From Cupriavidus necator (GTDB lineage Bacteria > Pseudomonadota > Gammaproteobacteria > Burkholderiales > Burkholderiaceae), in the NCBI GenBank assembly GCA_022041995.1, contig CP074382.1, positions 682,001-746,000 of the forward strand: a DNA stretch of 64,000 nucleotides, in the 5' to 3' direction. Of this stretch, positions 1 to 10,822 are shown piece after piece. The position numbers and the translations under genes are program-made. The notes under the pieces were generated by a model. It did not search any database and was not told where the DNA came from. It saw only the letters and a program-made list of their open reading frames with translations. How positions within the stretch are numbered: position 1 is the stretch's first letter; the number at the start of each line of letters is the position of its first letter.

Positions 1-1877
1 GACACCAACGCGTTGTTGCGGCCCGAGGTGTTGCCTGAGTTGACGGTGGCATACGTGTAGGCGACTTCAGGGAACGACTTCAGCGCGGCTTCCACCTGCC
101 GCACCTTCGCCTCGGTAACTTCCATTGACGTTCCCACTGGCGTGGTGAATTTGACGGTCGTTTCACCTTGATCGGCGTTGGGCACAAATTCCGTTCCGAT
201 GAGCGGCACCAACGCAAAGCTGCCGAAGAAGGTCGCCGCGGCGATGATGACGGTGGCCAGGCGGTGCTTCAGCGCCCACCTCAGCATGCTGGCGCACCCG
301 TTGCCAAGCTTGTCCATGTTTGCCGAGAACCAGTCCAGCAGCCGCCCCACGGTGCGCCCGTACCAGCTGCGCTTGTTGCCGGTGCCGTGCAGGTCCGGGT
401 CGTGCCAGACCGATGACAGCATCGGATCCAGCGTGAACGAGACGAACATCGAGATCAGCACCGCCGCCACCACCGTGATGCCGAACTGGTGGAAGAAGCG
501 CCCGATGATGCCGCCCATGAAGCCCACCGGCAGGAACACCGCGACGATCGAAAACGTGGTGGCCAGCACCGCCAGCCCGATCTCGTTGGTGCCGTCCAGC
601 GCCGCGCTGCGGTGGTCCTTGCCCATCAAGTTGTGGCGCACGATGTTCTCGCGCACCACAATGGCATCGTCGATCAGCAGGCCCACGCACAGCGACAGCG
701 CCATCAGCGTGATCACATTGAGCGTGAAGCCGCACAAATACATCACGCCGAAGGTGCCGATCAGCGCGATTGGCAGCGTCAGCCCTGTAATCACCGTGCT
801 GCGCCACGAGCCGAGGAACAGGAACACGATCGCTACGGTCAGGAAGGCGCCTTCCACCAGCGTCGAGCCCACCTCTTTCACGCTGCTGCGGATGCCGCGC
901 GCGGTGTCGTTGACCACGTTCAGCTGCACGCCGGCCGGCACCAGCTTGCGCACTTCGTCGGTCATGCGCACCAGGCGGTCGACGGTGTCGACGGTGTTCT
1001 GGCCTTGTGCCTTCACCACCGACAGGAACAGCGCGCGCTTTCCGTCAAGCAGCGCCAGACTTTCCTGCTCTTGCTCTCCGTCGCGCACGTCGGCGATCTC
1101 GCCCAGCGTCACCGGCTGGCCGGCGCGGCGCGCCACGATGATCTGCCGGAACGCATCCGGCGTGGGCACGCGGCCCTTGATCTGCACCACGGTTTCGGTC
1201 GCCGAGGAACGCAACTCGCCGGCGGGCAGCTCTTGGTTCTCGTTGTGAATCGCGTTCATCACCTGGTCCACGCCGATGCCCAACGCCTCGAGCTGCGCCG
1301 GCCGGATGCGGATCTCGACCTCGCGCTTGGTACCACCGACGAGGTTGATGGCGCCCACGCCGCGCACGGTCTCCAGCCGCTTGCGCACGATCTGGTCGGC
1401 GATGGTGGTCAATTCGCGCTGGCTGCGGCTGGCGCCAGGCGCGTTGGAGACCGACAGATAGAAAATTGGCGCATCCGACGGATCATAGCGCAGCACGCGC
1501 GGTTCCTTGACCTCGTCGCGGAAATGCGGGCGGATCGACGCGATCTTGTCGCGCACGTCCTGTGCGGCTTGGCCGATTTCGACGCTGAGGGCGAATCTTA
1601 CGACGACAACTGAGATACCCTGATAGGAGTTCGAATACAACTCCTCAATGCCAGGAATGGTATTGACGATCTCCTCGACTTTGCGCGTGACGTCGGACTC
1701 GACCGACTCCGGCGCGGCGCCCGGGTAGTCGGTCTGTATCACCACCACCGGGAAGGTGATGTCGGGAAACTGGTCGACCGGCAGCCGCTGGTAAGAGAAC
1801 AGGCCCACCACGATGAAGGCCATCATCATCATGGTAGCGAGCACCGGGTTGCGGATCGACAGGCGGGTGAACCACAT
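1..1877 (-). CDS. RND (HAE1-type) efflux permease, 3' end beyond the window
   Basis: Inner-membrane proton-driven drug/solvent efflux subunit of a tripartite RND pump. The frame is open from an ATG at 1877 to the left edge (about 625 codons of a usual ~1030-1050). It starts MWFTRLSIRNPVLATMMMM, the cytoplasmic start plus TM1 typical of AcrB/MdtB relatives. The segment CVGLLIDDAIVVRENI carries the two TM4 aspartates (LIDDA) of the proton relay. The porter region and central membrane block follow in order. The adaptor gene lies 20 bp upstream on the same strand, so the two form an operon; an outer-membrane factor, if present, is not in the window. Family is clear; substrate unknown. Confidence 0.93.
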   Translation of the reverse strand, partial: MWFTRLSIRNPVLATMMMMAFIVVGLFSYQRLPVDQFPDITFPVVVIQTDYPGAAPESVESDVTRKVEEIVNTIPGIEELYSNSYQGISVVVVRFALSVEIGQAAQDVRDKIASIRPHFRDEVKEPRVLRYDPSDAPIFYLSVSNAPGASRSQRELTTIADQIVRKRLETVRGVGAINLVGGTKREVEIRIRPAQLEALGIGVDQVMNAIHNENQELPAGELRSSATETVVQIKGRVPTPDAFRQIIVARRAGQPVTLGEIADVRDGEQEQESLALLDGKRALFLSVVKAQGQNTVDTVDRLVRMTDEVRKLVPAGVQLNVVNDTARGIRSSVKEVGSTLVEGAFLTVAIVFLFLGSWRSTVITGLTLPIALIGTFGVMYLCGFTLNVITLMALSLCVGLLIDDAIVVRENIVRHNLMGKDHRSAALDGTNEIGLAVLATTFSIVAVFLPVGFMGGIIGRFFHQFGITVVAAVLISMFVSFTLDPMLSSVWHDPDLHGTGNKRSWYGRTVGRLLDWFSANMDKLGNGCASMLRWALKHRLATVIIAAATFFGSFALVPLIGTEFVPNADQGETTVKFTTPVGTSMEVTEAKVRQVEAALKSFPEVAYTYATVNSGNTSGRNNALV

Positions 1878-1897
1878 GGCGCGCGTCCTCTACACCG

Positions 1898-3004
1898 TCA
1901 GGCCTTGACGCGCCGGACCTGGCTGCCGCTGCGCAGCATGCCGAAGTTGTTGCGCACGATCTCGGTGCCAGCGTTCAGCCCGGAGACGATTTCCACCATG
2001 CCGCCGGCTTCGTCGCGCATGCCAAGCTGCACCGGGCGCTCCGCCAGCGTGTCGCGCTCGATGGCATAGACGAAGGCGCGTTCGCCCTCCGTGCGCACCG
2101 ACGAGACCGGCACGGCCACTACGGCGGCGCGTTGGCCCAGCACTAGGGCGCCGCGTGCGAACATGCCCGCGCGCAGTACCTGCTCGGCATTGTCGACGCG
2201 GATATAGACCATGATGCTGCGCGTGCCGTCGCTGATGGCCGGGCTGATGCGCACCAGCTTGCCGGTAAAGCGCCCGGCGCCTTCCACGTCGAGCTCGGCC
2301 ATCTGGCCGACCCTGACACTAGCTACGTCGGCCATCGGCACTGGAGCCTCCAGCTCCAGGAACCGCAAGTCGACCACGTCAACCAGGCGCATATCAGGCG
2401 ACACCTTTTCGCCTGGCTGCACCGCGCGCGCGGCCACCATGCCATCGAGCGGGGCCTTGACCACCGTGTCGGCCAGCATCTTCTCCGCCACCGCTAGGCC
2501 ACCCTGTCCGACATCGAGGTTGGCGCGTGCCACGTCCACCTCGGACTGGAACTTGTCGAACGCGGCCTGCGAGATAAAGCCCTTAGCCACAAGCATACGG
2601 TTGCGGTCCAAGGTCTGACGTGCGTTCTGAAATTGTCCCTGCATGGCAAGCATCTGCCCACGGGCCTGGGCCGCTTTAGCTTGGTATTCGGTCGGATCGA
2701 TGCGCACGATCACCTGCCCGGCGCGCACCGTCGCTCCTTCCCGTACAAGGACGGCCTTGACTTCGCCGGATACCTTAGCCTTGACCGACGCCTGGTTCAG
2801 CGCGCGTAAGCTACCCGACAGCGGCAGCGACACTTGCAGGTTCTGGGGACCCACGTGGACAAGGTCGGTCTGTAGAAACTCGAGCCCGTTGGCCTGCGCA
2901 GGCCCAAGTATCTGGTGCGCACTTCTAGCGGTACGCACGGAAACCACAACGCTCAGCATTAAAATAGCGCAGCCGATAGCGATTAGCAGGTTCTTTCGTT
3001 TCAT
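1898..3004 (-). CDS. RND efflux periplasmic adaptor (membrane fusion protein)
   Basis: HlyD/AcrA-type adaptor linking the permease to an outer-membrane channel. I chose the ATG at 3004 (368 aa): it begins MKRKNLLIAIGCAILML, a positively charged start plus one hydrophobic anchor, whereas the longer frame to 3100 adds an Arg-rich stretch with no membrane signal. The lipoyl halves flank a helical hairpin rich in Ala and Gln (about residues 85-165). The beta-barrel and membrane-proximal domains follow, with the characteristic VQPGEKVSPDMRLVDVVDL stretch. First gene of the pump operon. No regulator is visible upstream; the next thing is an IS630. Confidence 0.92.
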   Translation of the reverse strand: MKRKNLLIAIGCAILMLSVVVSVRTARSAHQILGPAQANGLEFLQTDLVHVGPQNLQVSLPLSGSLRALNQASVKAKVSGEVKAVLVREGATVRAGQVIVRIDPTEYQAKAAQARGQMLAMQGQFQNARQTLDRNRMLVAKGFISQAAFDKFQSEVDVARANLDVGQGGLAVAEKMLADTVVKAPLDGMVAARAVQPGEKVSPDMRLVDVVDLRFLELEAPVPMADVASVRVGQMAELDVEGAGRFTGKLVRISPAISDGTRSIMVYIRVDNAEQVLRAGMFARGALVLGQRAAVVAVPVSSVRTEGERAFVYAIERDTLAERPVQLGMRDEAGGMVEIVSGLNAGTEIVRNNFGMLRSGSQVRRVKA

Positions 3005-3328
3005 GTCGGCCTTTGGGGCGGTCACTAGGCTTTGGCGGAAACGCGAAACGCATCCTCTACGCCTTGCGCGATCATATGGTCGCGGAATGCTCGGCAGCAC
3101 GTGGTGCCTTTCTGCGTCGGGTCACGCTCATCTGGTTAGCCTGCGGTCTGGCTTGGCAGCAGCGTGTCCAGGAATTAGTCGAAAAAAGGCCGATGTCCAA
3201 TTTCAAAAACTGCGCCGCAGCTCGCGGCGCAACACCATCGCGAACGCCAGCGTGGATCACCGTGCGATGGTATTAACGCGCCCCAGAGCCTTGACGAACA
3301 ATTTGTCCCTCGGGACCACCACCTCCAA
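3005..3328. other. intergenic, no convincing gene
   Basis: Stretch between the adaptor gene and the IS630. It should hold the pump promoter, but I see no clear -10/-35 pair or operator. Short frames on both strands look random. Confidence 0.4.
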
Positions 3329-4414
3329 CTAGTGCAATGTTCCATTCTGTTTGGAACTTAAGCGGCGGTTGGCACGAATGACCTTCTGTAGGATGTCGCG
3401 AGCGCTCTTGGTCCAGATGAACGGCTTGGGGTTGGTGTTGTGGTGAGCGATGTACTCGTTGATGGCGTCGACCAGTTCCGGCACGCTGGTGAATACGCCG
3501 CGGCGAAGTCGCTCGGTTGTGATGTCACGAAAGAACCGCTCGACCATGTTCAGCCATGATGCGGAGGTGGGCGTGAAGTGCATGTTGAATCGCGGATGCT
3601 TGGCCAGGCAGTCCTGCACCGCAGGATGCTTGTGGGTGGCGTAGTTGTCTGCGATCAGATGCAGCGTTTTGTCCTTGGGCGTCTCGCGGTCGATCTTGCG
3701 CAGGAACTTCAGCCACTCGGTATGGCGGTGGCGCTGCTGGCACTGGGCGATGACCTGGCCATCGAGCACGTTGAGCGCGGCAAACAGCGTGGTCGTGCCG
3801 TTGCGCTTGTAGTCGTGCGTCATGATGGCCGCACGCCCCTTCTTCAACGGCAAGCCGGGCTGCGTGCGATCCAGCGCCTGCACCTGGCTCTTCTCATCGC
3901 AGCACAGCACCAGCGCGTGCTCGGGTGGCGACATGTAGAGGCCGACGATGTCTTCGAGCTTCTCGACGAACTTCGGATCGCGCGACACCTTGAAGCCGCG
4001 CACGATGTGCGGCTTCAACCCGTGGGCGTGCCAATGGCGCATGACGGTGCTGGCGCTCACGCCCAATTCGGCGGCCATCTTGCGCGTGCTCCAGTGCGTG
4101 GCCGCAACGGGCTTGGTTTGAGTGGTCAGCTCCACCAGCCGCGCCGTGTCCACCTTCACCGGCGGCGCACCGCGCGGCAAGTCGCGTTCGATACCGGCCA
4201 GCCCCGATTGCGCATACCGCTCACGCCAACGCGAGACCTGCACGCGTCCGACTCCCAACTGCTCGGCGATGTCCTTGTTCTGCATTCCGTTGGCGGCCAG
4301 CAGCACAATGCGCGCGCGCTGCGCCAGCCTCACGCTCGTGAGCTTCGACCGAACCAGCCTCGTCAAATTGGTTCGCTCCTCGTCGGTCAACATGATCTCG
4401 GGGGCAACTCGCAC
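3329..4414 (-). CDS. IS630-family transposase
   Basis: 361-aa DDE transposase, apparently intact. The N-terminal helix-turn-helix (AAGMQNKDIAEQLGVGRVQV-like region, about residues 40-75) is followed by a second HTH containing THWSTRKMAAELGVS. The RNase-H catalytic core then includes the motifs LCCDEKSQVQALDRTQPG, LIADNYATHKHP and FTPTSASWLNMVERFF, which carry the expected Asp, Asp and Glu. The TAG stop overlaps the duplicated TA target at the left end, so the stop is supplied by the insertion site. Likely functional by sequence. Confidence 0.93.
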   Translation of the reverse strand: MRVAPEIMLTDEERTNLTRLVRSKLTSVRLAQRARIVLLAANGMQNKDIAEQLGVGRVQVSRWRERYAQSGLAGIERDLPRGAPPVKVDTARLVELTTQTKPVAATHWSTRKMAAELGVSASTVMRHWHAHGLKPHIVRGFKVSRDPKFVEKLEDIVGLYMSPPEHALVLCCDEKSQVQALDRTQPGLPLKKGRAAIMTHDYKRNGTTTLFAALNVLDGQVIAQCQQRHRHTEWLKFLRKIDRETPKDKTLHLIADNYATHKHPAVQDCLAKHPRFNMHFTPTSASWLNMVERFFRDITTERLRRGVFTSVPELVDAINEYIAHHNTNPKPFIWTKSARDILQKVIRANRRLSSKQNGTLH

Positions 4415-4498
4415 TCACTCTCTCCACGCTGTGTCGCAGTGTGGGCATTGGAGACGCCGAATTCATATAAGTTCCATCAAGAACAGAACGCTACACTA
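3330..4498 (-). mobile_element. IS630-family insertion sequence, complete
   Basis: About 1.17 kb bounded by related ends: the left reads CTAGTGCAATGTTCCATTCT inward and the right, reverse-complemented, CTAGTGTAGCGTTCTGTTCT. Each sits on a TA dinucleotide (3330-3331 and 4497-4498), as expected for IS630/Tc1-type TA insertion. It carries one intact transposase. Confidence 0.88.
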
Positions 4499-5168
4499 GA
4501 GCGGGCGATGTCGTGAAGTTTGCTGACTCGACCATGAGCGCCTAGGTCAGTCCCTGCCAGAGGCGTGGTCACTATGAGCACCCGCAGCCTCGCAACAGCT
4601 CGCGTAGACGTGCCAGGGGGCACATTTTGAGTGCTCGAGCAACTCAACAGCCTCGCGACGGAGCGGTGCGCGCAACTAAACTTTGAACAGCTTTTCCCTT
4701 TTGGTGAAATACAGCTAGGCCGGCCCCGTCGATACAAGACCGCCGTAACCCCACCCACGAAGGTCACATGCAACCGCACTCCACGAATGGCCCGAGCATG
4801 GCAACTTAGGCCGGTGGCTGGGTCATAGAATGCACAACGGTGCGCCCCTATTGAACTAGTTTGTTCCCCATACAAAGCACTTCTTATTGTGCCATTATCT
4901 GTCGCACCTAATAGCCTGTCAGTCAGTCAGCGCTGAATTGCGCGTCAGGATTCCCTGATAGCTTTCAAGCTGATGACGCGCCCCAAACAGAGCGCCCCCC
5001 CTGGATGGGGCGGAGCCGTCCGAATACTGCTGCAGTAGGGAATTTAGGCGGAACGGATCCGGCAGTGGCGCCCTGCCTGCGAGCAGGCCAACGCGAACAC
5101 GCCTACCATGGCCGGTTTGGCACAGCGTCGCGAGGAGAGGCCGGCGCCATACCAGAGCGTGCCGAAAC
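4499..5168. other. no recognisable gene between IS630 and IS3
   Basis: About 670 bp with only short, unconvincing frames on both strands and no structure I can name. Probably decayed sequence left between two insertion events. Confidence 0.4.
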
Positions 5169-5219
5169 TGAATCGCCCCGGGTTTTGAGGAGGCTCCAAC
5201 TCTTGCGAGAATGGAGCCA

Positions 5220-5541
5220 TGAACAAGCAGATCAAGCATTCCCCGAAGTCCAAGATCGGGCTGTTCGCCTGGTGCGAGAGCAACTCGGCGAGCATCCTTC
5301 GCTATGGGCGGCGGTCCAGGCCATCGCCCCAAAGATTGGGTGCTCGGCCCATACATTGTTGAAATGGGTCAAGCGTGACCAGGTGGATAGCGGCGAACGC
5401 GACGGCGTCACGACGGCAGAGCGAGAGCGCATCAAGGCGCTGGAGCGTGAAGTCAAGGAATTGCGCCGGGCCAATGAGATTTTGAAGCTGGCCAGTGCGT
5501 TTTTCGCCCAGGCGGAGCTCGACCGCCGGCTCAAGTCCTGA
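5220..5541 (+). pseudogene. IS3 orfA, frameshifted
   Basis: Helix-turn-helix subunit of the IS3 transposase. It begins MNKQIKHSP at 5220, but the run CCCC at 5241-5244 has one C fewer than the intact copy (CCCCC at 21602-21606), so the frame is lost after about 9 codons. Downstream codons for [17 protein letters not shown] and the leucine-zipper-like [16 protein letters not shown] remain open in the shifted frame up to the stop at 5541. Either a real null allele or a one-base sequencing error. Confidence 0.85.
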
Positions 5542-6452
5542 AGGCCTTCGTCGATGAGCATCGAGATGCCTTCGGGGTCGAGCCGATCTGCAAAGTCTTG
5601 CAGATTGCCCCGTCGTGTTACCGACGCCATGCCGCACGGCTTCGTGATCCGTCGCGACGTAGCGCCCGTGCAATTCGCGATGAGCGTCTGCGGCCTGCGA
5701 TCAAGCGGGTCTGGGAGGACAATATGCAGGTCTATGGTGCGGACAAAGTCTGGAAACAGATGAATCGGGAAGGCATGGCGGTGGCGCGCTGCACGGTCGA
5801 ACGGCTGATGAAGCAGCTTGGCCTGGCGGGGGTGCGCCGGGGCAAGAAGAAGCGCACCACAGTGGCCGACGACTCGGTGCCGTGCCCTCTGGATCGCGTC
5901 AAGCGCCAGTTCCACGCCACACGGCCCAACCAACTGTGGGTGAGTGATTTCACCTACGTTTCGACTTGGCAGGGCTGGCTGTACGTGGCCTTCGTGATCG
6001 ACGTGTTCGCCCGCTGTATTGTTGGCTGGCGCGTCAGCACTTCGATGACCACGGACTTCGTTCTGGATGCCTTGGAGCAGGCGCTCTACGCGCGCCATCC
6101 CGACAACGACGGGACGCTCATTCACCATTCTGACAGGGGATCGCAATACGTCAGCATTCGCTATACCGAGAGGCTTTCTGAAGCCGGCATTGAGCCGTCG
6201 GTGGGCAGCCGCGGTGACTCCTACGACAACGCACTGGCTGAGACCATCAATGGCCTGTACAAGGCCGAACTGATCCACAGGCGTGGCCCCTGGAAATCCC
6301 GCGAGGCCGTGGAGCTTGCAACCTTGGAATGGGTGGCCTGGTTCAACAACCACCGCCTGATGGAATACCTCGGCTATATCCCGCCGGCTGAAGCTGAGGC
6401 AAACTACTATCGGCAACTCAGCGATACCGCTGCGGCCCCGGCATCAACTTAA
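5535..6452 (+). CDS. IS3 orfB (DDE integrase subunit), copy 1
   Basis: Catalytic part of the IS3 transposase, normally made as an OrfAB fusion by -1 frameshifting near the end of orfA. The orfB frame is open from 5535, overlapping the orfA stop. The rve-type core shows [20 protein letters not shown] (first Asp), [11 protein letters not shown] (second Asp) and [20 protein letters not shown] (Glu), the IS3 D,D(35)E set. It differs from copy 2 by one visible substitution (Lys for Gln near the start). With orfA broken it depends on copy 2 in trans. Confidence 0.9.
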   Translation, partial: VLKAFVDEHRDAFGVEPICKVLQIAPSCYRRHAARLRDPSRRSARAIRDERLRPAIKRVWEDNMQVYGADKVWKQMNREGMAVARCTVERLMKQLGLAGVRRGKKKRTTVADDSVPCPLDRVKRQFHATRPNQLWVSDFTYVSTWQGWLYVAFVIDVFARCIVGWRVSTSMTTDFVLDALEQALYARHPDNDGTLIHHSDRGSQYVSIRYTERLSEAGIEPSVGSRGDSYDNALAETINGLYKAELIHRRGPWKSREAVELATLEWVAWFNNHRLMEYLGYIPPAEAEANYYRQLSDTAAAPAST

Positions 6453-6486
6453 ACAAAACAGCCTCCTCGATTCCCGGGGTGATTCA

Positions 6487-7649
<1,163 letters not shown>

Positions 7650-7653
<4 letters not shown>

Positions 7654-8090
7654 GGGTCGTGTCCTGTGCGGTCAGTCGTACGAACATCACGGAAGACCCG
7701 ACGACGCAGTGGTCCGAGGCGGACGAAGCCGGAGTATGCGCAACGGCAGAAGTGGCAATGCTCAGACACAGGTGTTGAGGCGCCAGCGGACGCCGGTGCT
7801 CTGGCCGGCGTCGTCAAGGTCAGCGGCAGTAGAGCATTGGCGGCCTGCGCGGCGGAACCCTGATGCGTCACTTTCTTTTGGCGGCAGCGGTAGCGGCGCA
7901 TGCGCTCCGCGTGCGCCAGGCGGCCGCGACGGCTGAGTTGGTAGCGCTGGGCGGCCTCGCGCAGGCTTGCGCGGCGCGCTGCTTGCGAGCAGCCGCCATT
8001 GCAGTAGATCTGGCCGCGGTCGCAGCGGCGGCAAACAATGGCCTGCGCCCGGCAATGGGCACAGACAAAGAGGCGGCCCGTGGCCGGCAT
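7650..8090 (-). CDS. Cys-rich small protein coupled to istA
   Basis: 146-aa protein of unknown function. I chose the ATG at 8090 because [13 protein letters not shown] starts just before the conserved-looking part. The motifs CAHC, CRRC and YCNGGC in residues 10-35 suggest a small treble-clef or MYND-like zinc site. They are followed by an Arg-rich helical region ([20 protein letters not shown]) likely to bind nucleic acid. The stop overlaps the istA start by four bases (ATGA), so it is probably translated as part of the IS21 transcript. A passenger or accessory gene of this IS21 lineage is the likeliest reading. Confidence 0.6.
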
Positions 8091-8455
8091 CGGCAATCTC
8101 CCAGTCATGCCGAAACGGCCTCGACGGGATGGGTGAGCCGTGCCATACTGGCCCGGCACGCGCGCCCTTGGCACGAGTGGGGCATGACATCGGGATGAAC
8201 TTGGCGGTTTGGAGCGGTGTCGTGCCTGTTTCTTTTCGGCGGTAAATCCGACCTTTTTACCGCATCCCAACTCCGACGTCACCACCTTGCGGAATGCCCG
8301 TCACCGGGCGCGTCTGCACTCGCCCTGCGGGCTCGTTCCGACGCGCCCGGTGACAACCTTCAATATCGAATCAGAAGACCTCGGGACAGTCCTGCAATAC
8401 AGGAGTTGCTCCGCATCTTTAAGCTACGCCGCCGTTTAGTGCCGGTTTTAGACAG

Positions 8456-9420
8456 CCGTTCACATGAGCACGGCGGTCCGGATTTGCAGCAGGTTGTGCA
8501 CGTACCGAGGCCGCCAAGCCATCTGCTGCCGTTTGACGAATCGCTTGCTGACCACCTGGTTGACGGCCGACTCGACAAAACCTGATGCAATGGGCTCCCC
8601 ATGCCGATAGCGGTCACCGTAGTTCACGATGAAGTGCCGGTTGTTGGCGAGGTAGACAATGAACTCCTCGAGCTTGCCAAGGAGTTTGGTCTCCTCGGGG
8701 CTGGCCTCAGCTTCTCCAGATCCCAGCTCAGGCTTTCCAGTCGGCGCAACGCCGGATGGGGGCAGCCATGCCACAGGTGTCACTTGGCGCCATGCAGCGC
8801 CTTGATCAAGGCGGCGTTACTAGGGCCGTCGCAGTGTGCCGACCTGCCCTTGATCATCTGTTCGAGGTTCTGTCCCCGCATGGCGATGTGGAACCAATCG
8901 AGAACCTACTCACCGCGGTCACCAAAGCCGAGTTGGGCAAACCGTACGGTATCCCCGCCGTCCGACAGGAACGTGACCGGCTGACTGGGTTGCACACCTT
9001 CTCGCAGCAGGCAGTTCCACATACGATCGGCCGGTCGGCGCTCCAGCTTGTGCATAGGCAAAACTATGGCCGGCATCCTGATCGCGCATTGACTTCCCGA
9101 CGATCACTTGAAACCAGCCGTCGTGGCGCCGGTGGCCGGCCCTCCGAATGTAGTCGCCGTCAATACCGACCGCGCGGACCGGACTGGACTCCGGGATCTC
9201 GGGCAGACCGACACTGGCGGCCACCTCCGCCTGCTGCCGTGCGTCGGTGATCTGTTCGGCTTCCGGCCGGCAACCGAGCGTGGTGACCTGGTGCCGAATT
9301 GAGCTGGCTGCCAGCACATGATCGAGCGGCAACACTTCCTGCAAGACGTTGACGGTCAGGCCATACGACATCAACGCTGCAAACTTGACCTCGAGATACT
9401 GCAGTTCTGACTGACCCGCT
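8456..9420 (-). pseudogene. ISKra4-type transposase remnant
   Basis: Decayed transposase in several frames. The N-terminal/core part reads YLEVKFAALMSYGLTVNVL and VGIDGDYIRRAGHRRHDGW (about 9400-9090). The C-terminal part reads NRHFIVNYGDRYRHGEPIAS and AWRPRYVHNLLQIRTAVL (8460-8690), the signature end of ISKra4 transposases. Between them the frame is broken. A second, shorter C-terminal remnant lies at 63439-63560. Confidence 0.75.
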
Positions 9421-9431
9421 CAGGCAAGCAT

Positions 9432-9782
9432 TTAGCGACCGGACTGAAGGTGGGGGCGTCGCCGTATCTCGTGGCGCCACCACGCGTTGAAGTCATACAC
9501 ATAGACGAAGCCTTCGTGTTCGCGGAGACGAAACGCAGTCAGTGACAGTTCGTTTGCCGCGGTAGAGAACGCCCTCATGCGCTTCGCCGTAACGCCTGCC
9601 ACGAATGCTGAACGTGCGCAGATGCTTTTGGCCCAGCCGATGACTACCTGGATGACATTGTGCAATTGTCCGAGCGTCAAGTGCTCTGGAACGAGGACGC
9701 GTCGCAAAACCGGCGGGCTCAGGCCGCGCAGAGCAATTCGAAGTTGCAGGACGGAGGTCGCCGGCGCCGGATCGGGAACCAT
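9432..9782 (-). pseudogene. pRiA4b ORF-3-like protein remnant
   Basis: The start (LQLRIALRGLSPPVLRRVLV, LTLGQLHNVIQVVIGW) matches the pRiA4b ORF-3 / IS1096 passenger family. After GW the expected HLRTFSIRGRRYGEAHEGVL is found in another frame (9540-9630), then the original frame resumes with NELSLTAFRLREHEGFVYVY. This implies two compensating indels. The family is usually longer at the C terminus; here it stops next to the ISKra4 remnant. Function of the family is unknown. Confidence 0.75.
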
Positions 9783-9952
9783 GCGCGCATTGTAGGTGCC
9801 TCATTGTCCTCTCAGCAGTGGCCCGGTCGTATGCCCCCGTTGCTTTGGCGCGGTCTCCTTTCCGGTGCTGAGCGGCATCGGCAGAGCACCAGACCGGGCT
9901 CCCCCGCTGCAGCGCCCGCATTCCTGCTTGGCTAGTAAATGTGGACCGCTCC

Positions 9953-10822
9953 CTACTCGGGCATCTGGTTGGCTGAGTTAAGCCCTCTCCTAAACAACTT
10001 GAGCGTACGTGCGGCCAACTCCATAGCTTCGTCCACGTTGGCCCTTGTCCGTGCCATGTGGATGGACAATCGATCAAGCAGATCGGGGGTCTCTAGGATC
10101 CTGACGCACTGGGCATAGGTGTCAGGGTGGGCCAGTGTCGCAATGTCTTTCCCGAGAAGTAATGCCCCCGCGTCGTCAGTGTCGTAACCTAATTCCGTAA
10201 GCAGGTTGTCACCTAGCTCGAAGATGCGGTCAAAGTTGCCTGCGTCGGTATAGGCTCGCATCAAGGTCAGCAAATCATCCGCGTCTTTCGTGCTTTCACC
10301 CCACCTATCTTGCCATGCGAAAAGTTTGAGCAAGGCGAGTCCAGAAAGCGAGGCCACATTGACGACGAGCCCGTCCGCCACTTCGACCTGTTCCGCAGCC
10401 TCCGCAACTTCTGGATATCCCGCCACGTTCATGAATATCTTCATGTCGGGAGGCCAACCAACGCGGTGTTCAGGCGTCGCTACCCCACCGAACGGCACGA
10501 GGTCTAGTGGGTAGGGAGGCTGATCGGCAATCTGATAGTAAAGGCGGTGCTGGATGTCACCCGATACCCGAAAACCTTCGATCCGACTTAGCTCGTCCCG
10601 GATCTCGTCAAAGTGAGCCCAGTTCTCGACTGCAAGTGCAAAATCAACGTCCTTGGTCGCTCGGGTGGCTCTAAGACCATGAACATGGATCAGAAGGATA
10701 TCTCTTGCCGTGGCTCCCACCACGAAGTATGTCAGGCCCCGTGCTTTGGTGACACCATCGACCGCGCGGAGAATGGCCACAGTGGTCGGGTCGAGCGGCC
10801 GGTCAGAATTGATCGAGAACAT
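9953..10822 (-). CDS. AbiEii-type nucleotidyltransferase toxin (type IV TA)
   Basis: 289-aa nucleotidyltransferase-fold protein. The ATG at 10822 (MFSINSDRPLDPTT) is preferred over a longer frame to 10975 that lies inside the antitoxin gene. Active-site features: GATARD (residues 36-41, the counterpart of the G-S/G-T motif) and KDVDFA with Asp58/Asp60 as likely metal ligands. The C-terminal half is alpha-helical. It overlaps the antitoxin gene by 20 bases, so expression is coupled. In the AbiE family the toxin is thought to use NTP to stop growth and the antitoxin acts as repressor; that role here is inferred from architecture. Confidence 0.82.
   Translation of the reverse strand: MFSINSDRPLDPTTVAILRAVDGVTKARGLTYFVVGATARDILLIHVHGLRATRATKDVDFALAVENWAHFDEIRDELSRIEGFRVSGDIQHRLYYQIADQPPYPLDLVPFGGVATPEHRVGWPPDMKIFMNVAGYPEVAEAAEQVEVADGLVVNVASLSGLALLKLFAWQDRWGESTKDADDLLTLMRAYTDAGNFDRIFELGDNLLTELGYDTDDAGALLLGKDIATLAHPDTYAQCVRILETPDLLDRLSIHMARTRANVDEAMELAARTLKLFRRGLNSANQMPE

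Larger units (their letters stand above)
5169..6486 (+). mobile_element. IS3-family element, copy 1 (IS51-like), orfA frameshifted
   Basis: Ends are TGAATCGCCCCGGGTTTTGA (left) and, inverted, TGAATCACCCCGGGAATCGA (right). The 1318 bp match copy 2 (21530-22848) except for one lost C at 5241-5244 and one A/C difference at about 5591. No 3-bp target duplication is visible. The right end abuts a truncated istA, so this copy probably marks a deletion or recombination junction. Confidence 0.9.

Noticed and set aside
163-1613. Long open frames on both strands overlapping the permease
   Set aside because: The minus-strand frame starting at 1877 gives a continuous RND permease with family motifs; the others are high-GC shadow frames with Arg/His/Ala-rich nonsense.
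4477-5356. Open frames between IS630 and IS3
   Set aside because: Random-looking composition, no ribosome sites, no motif, and they run into IS sequence.
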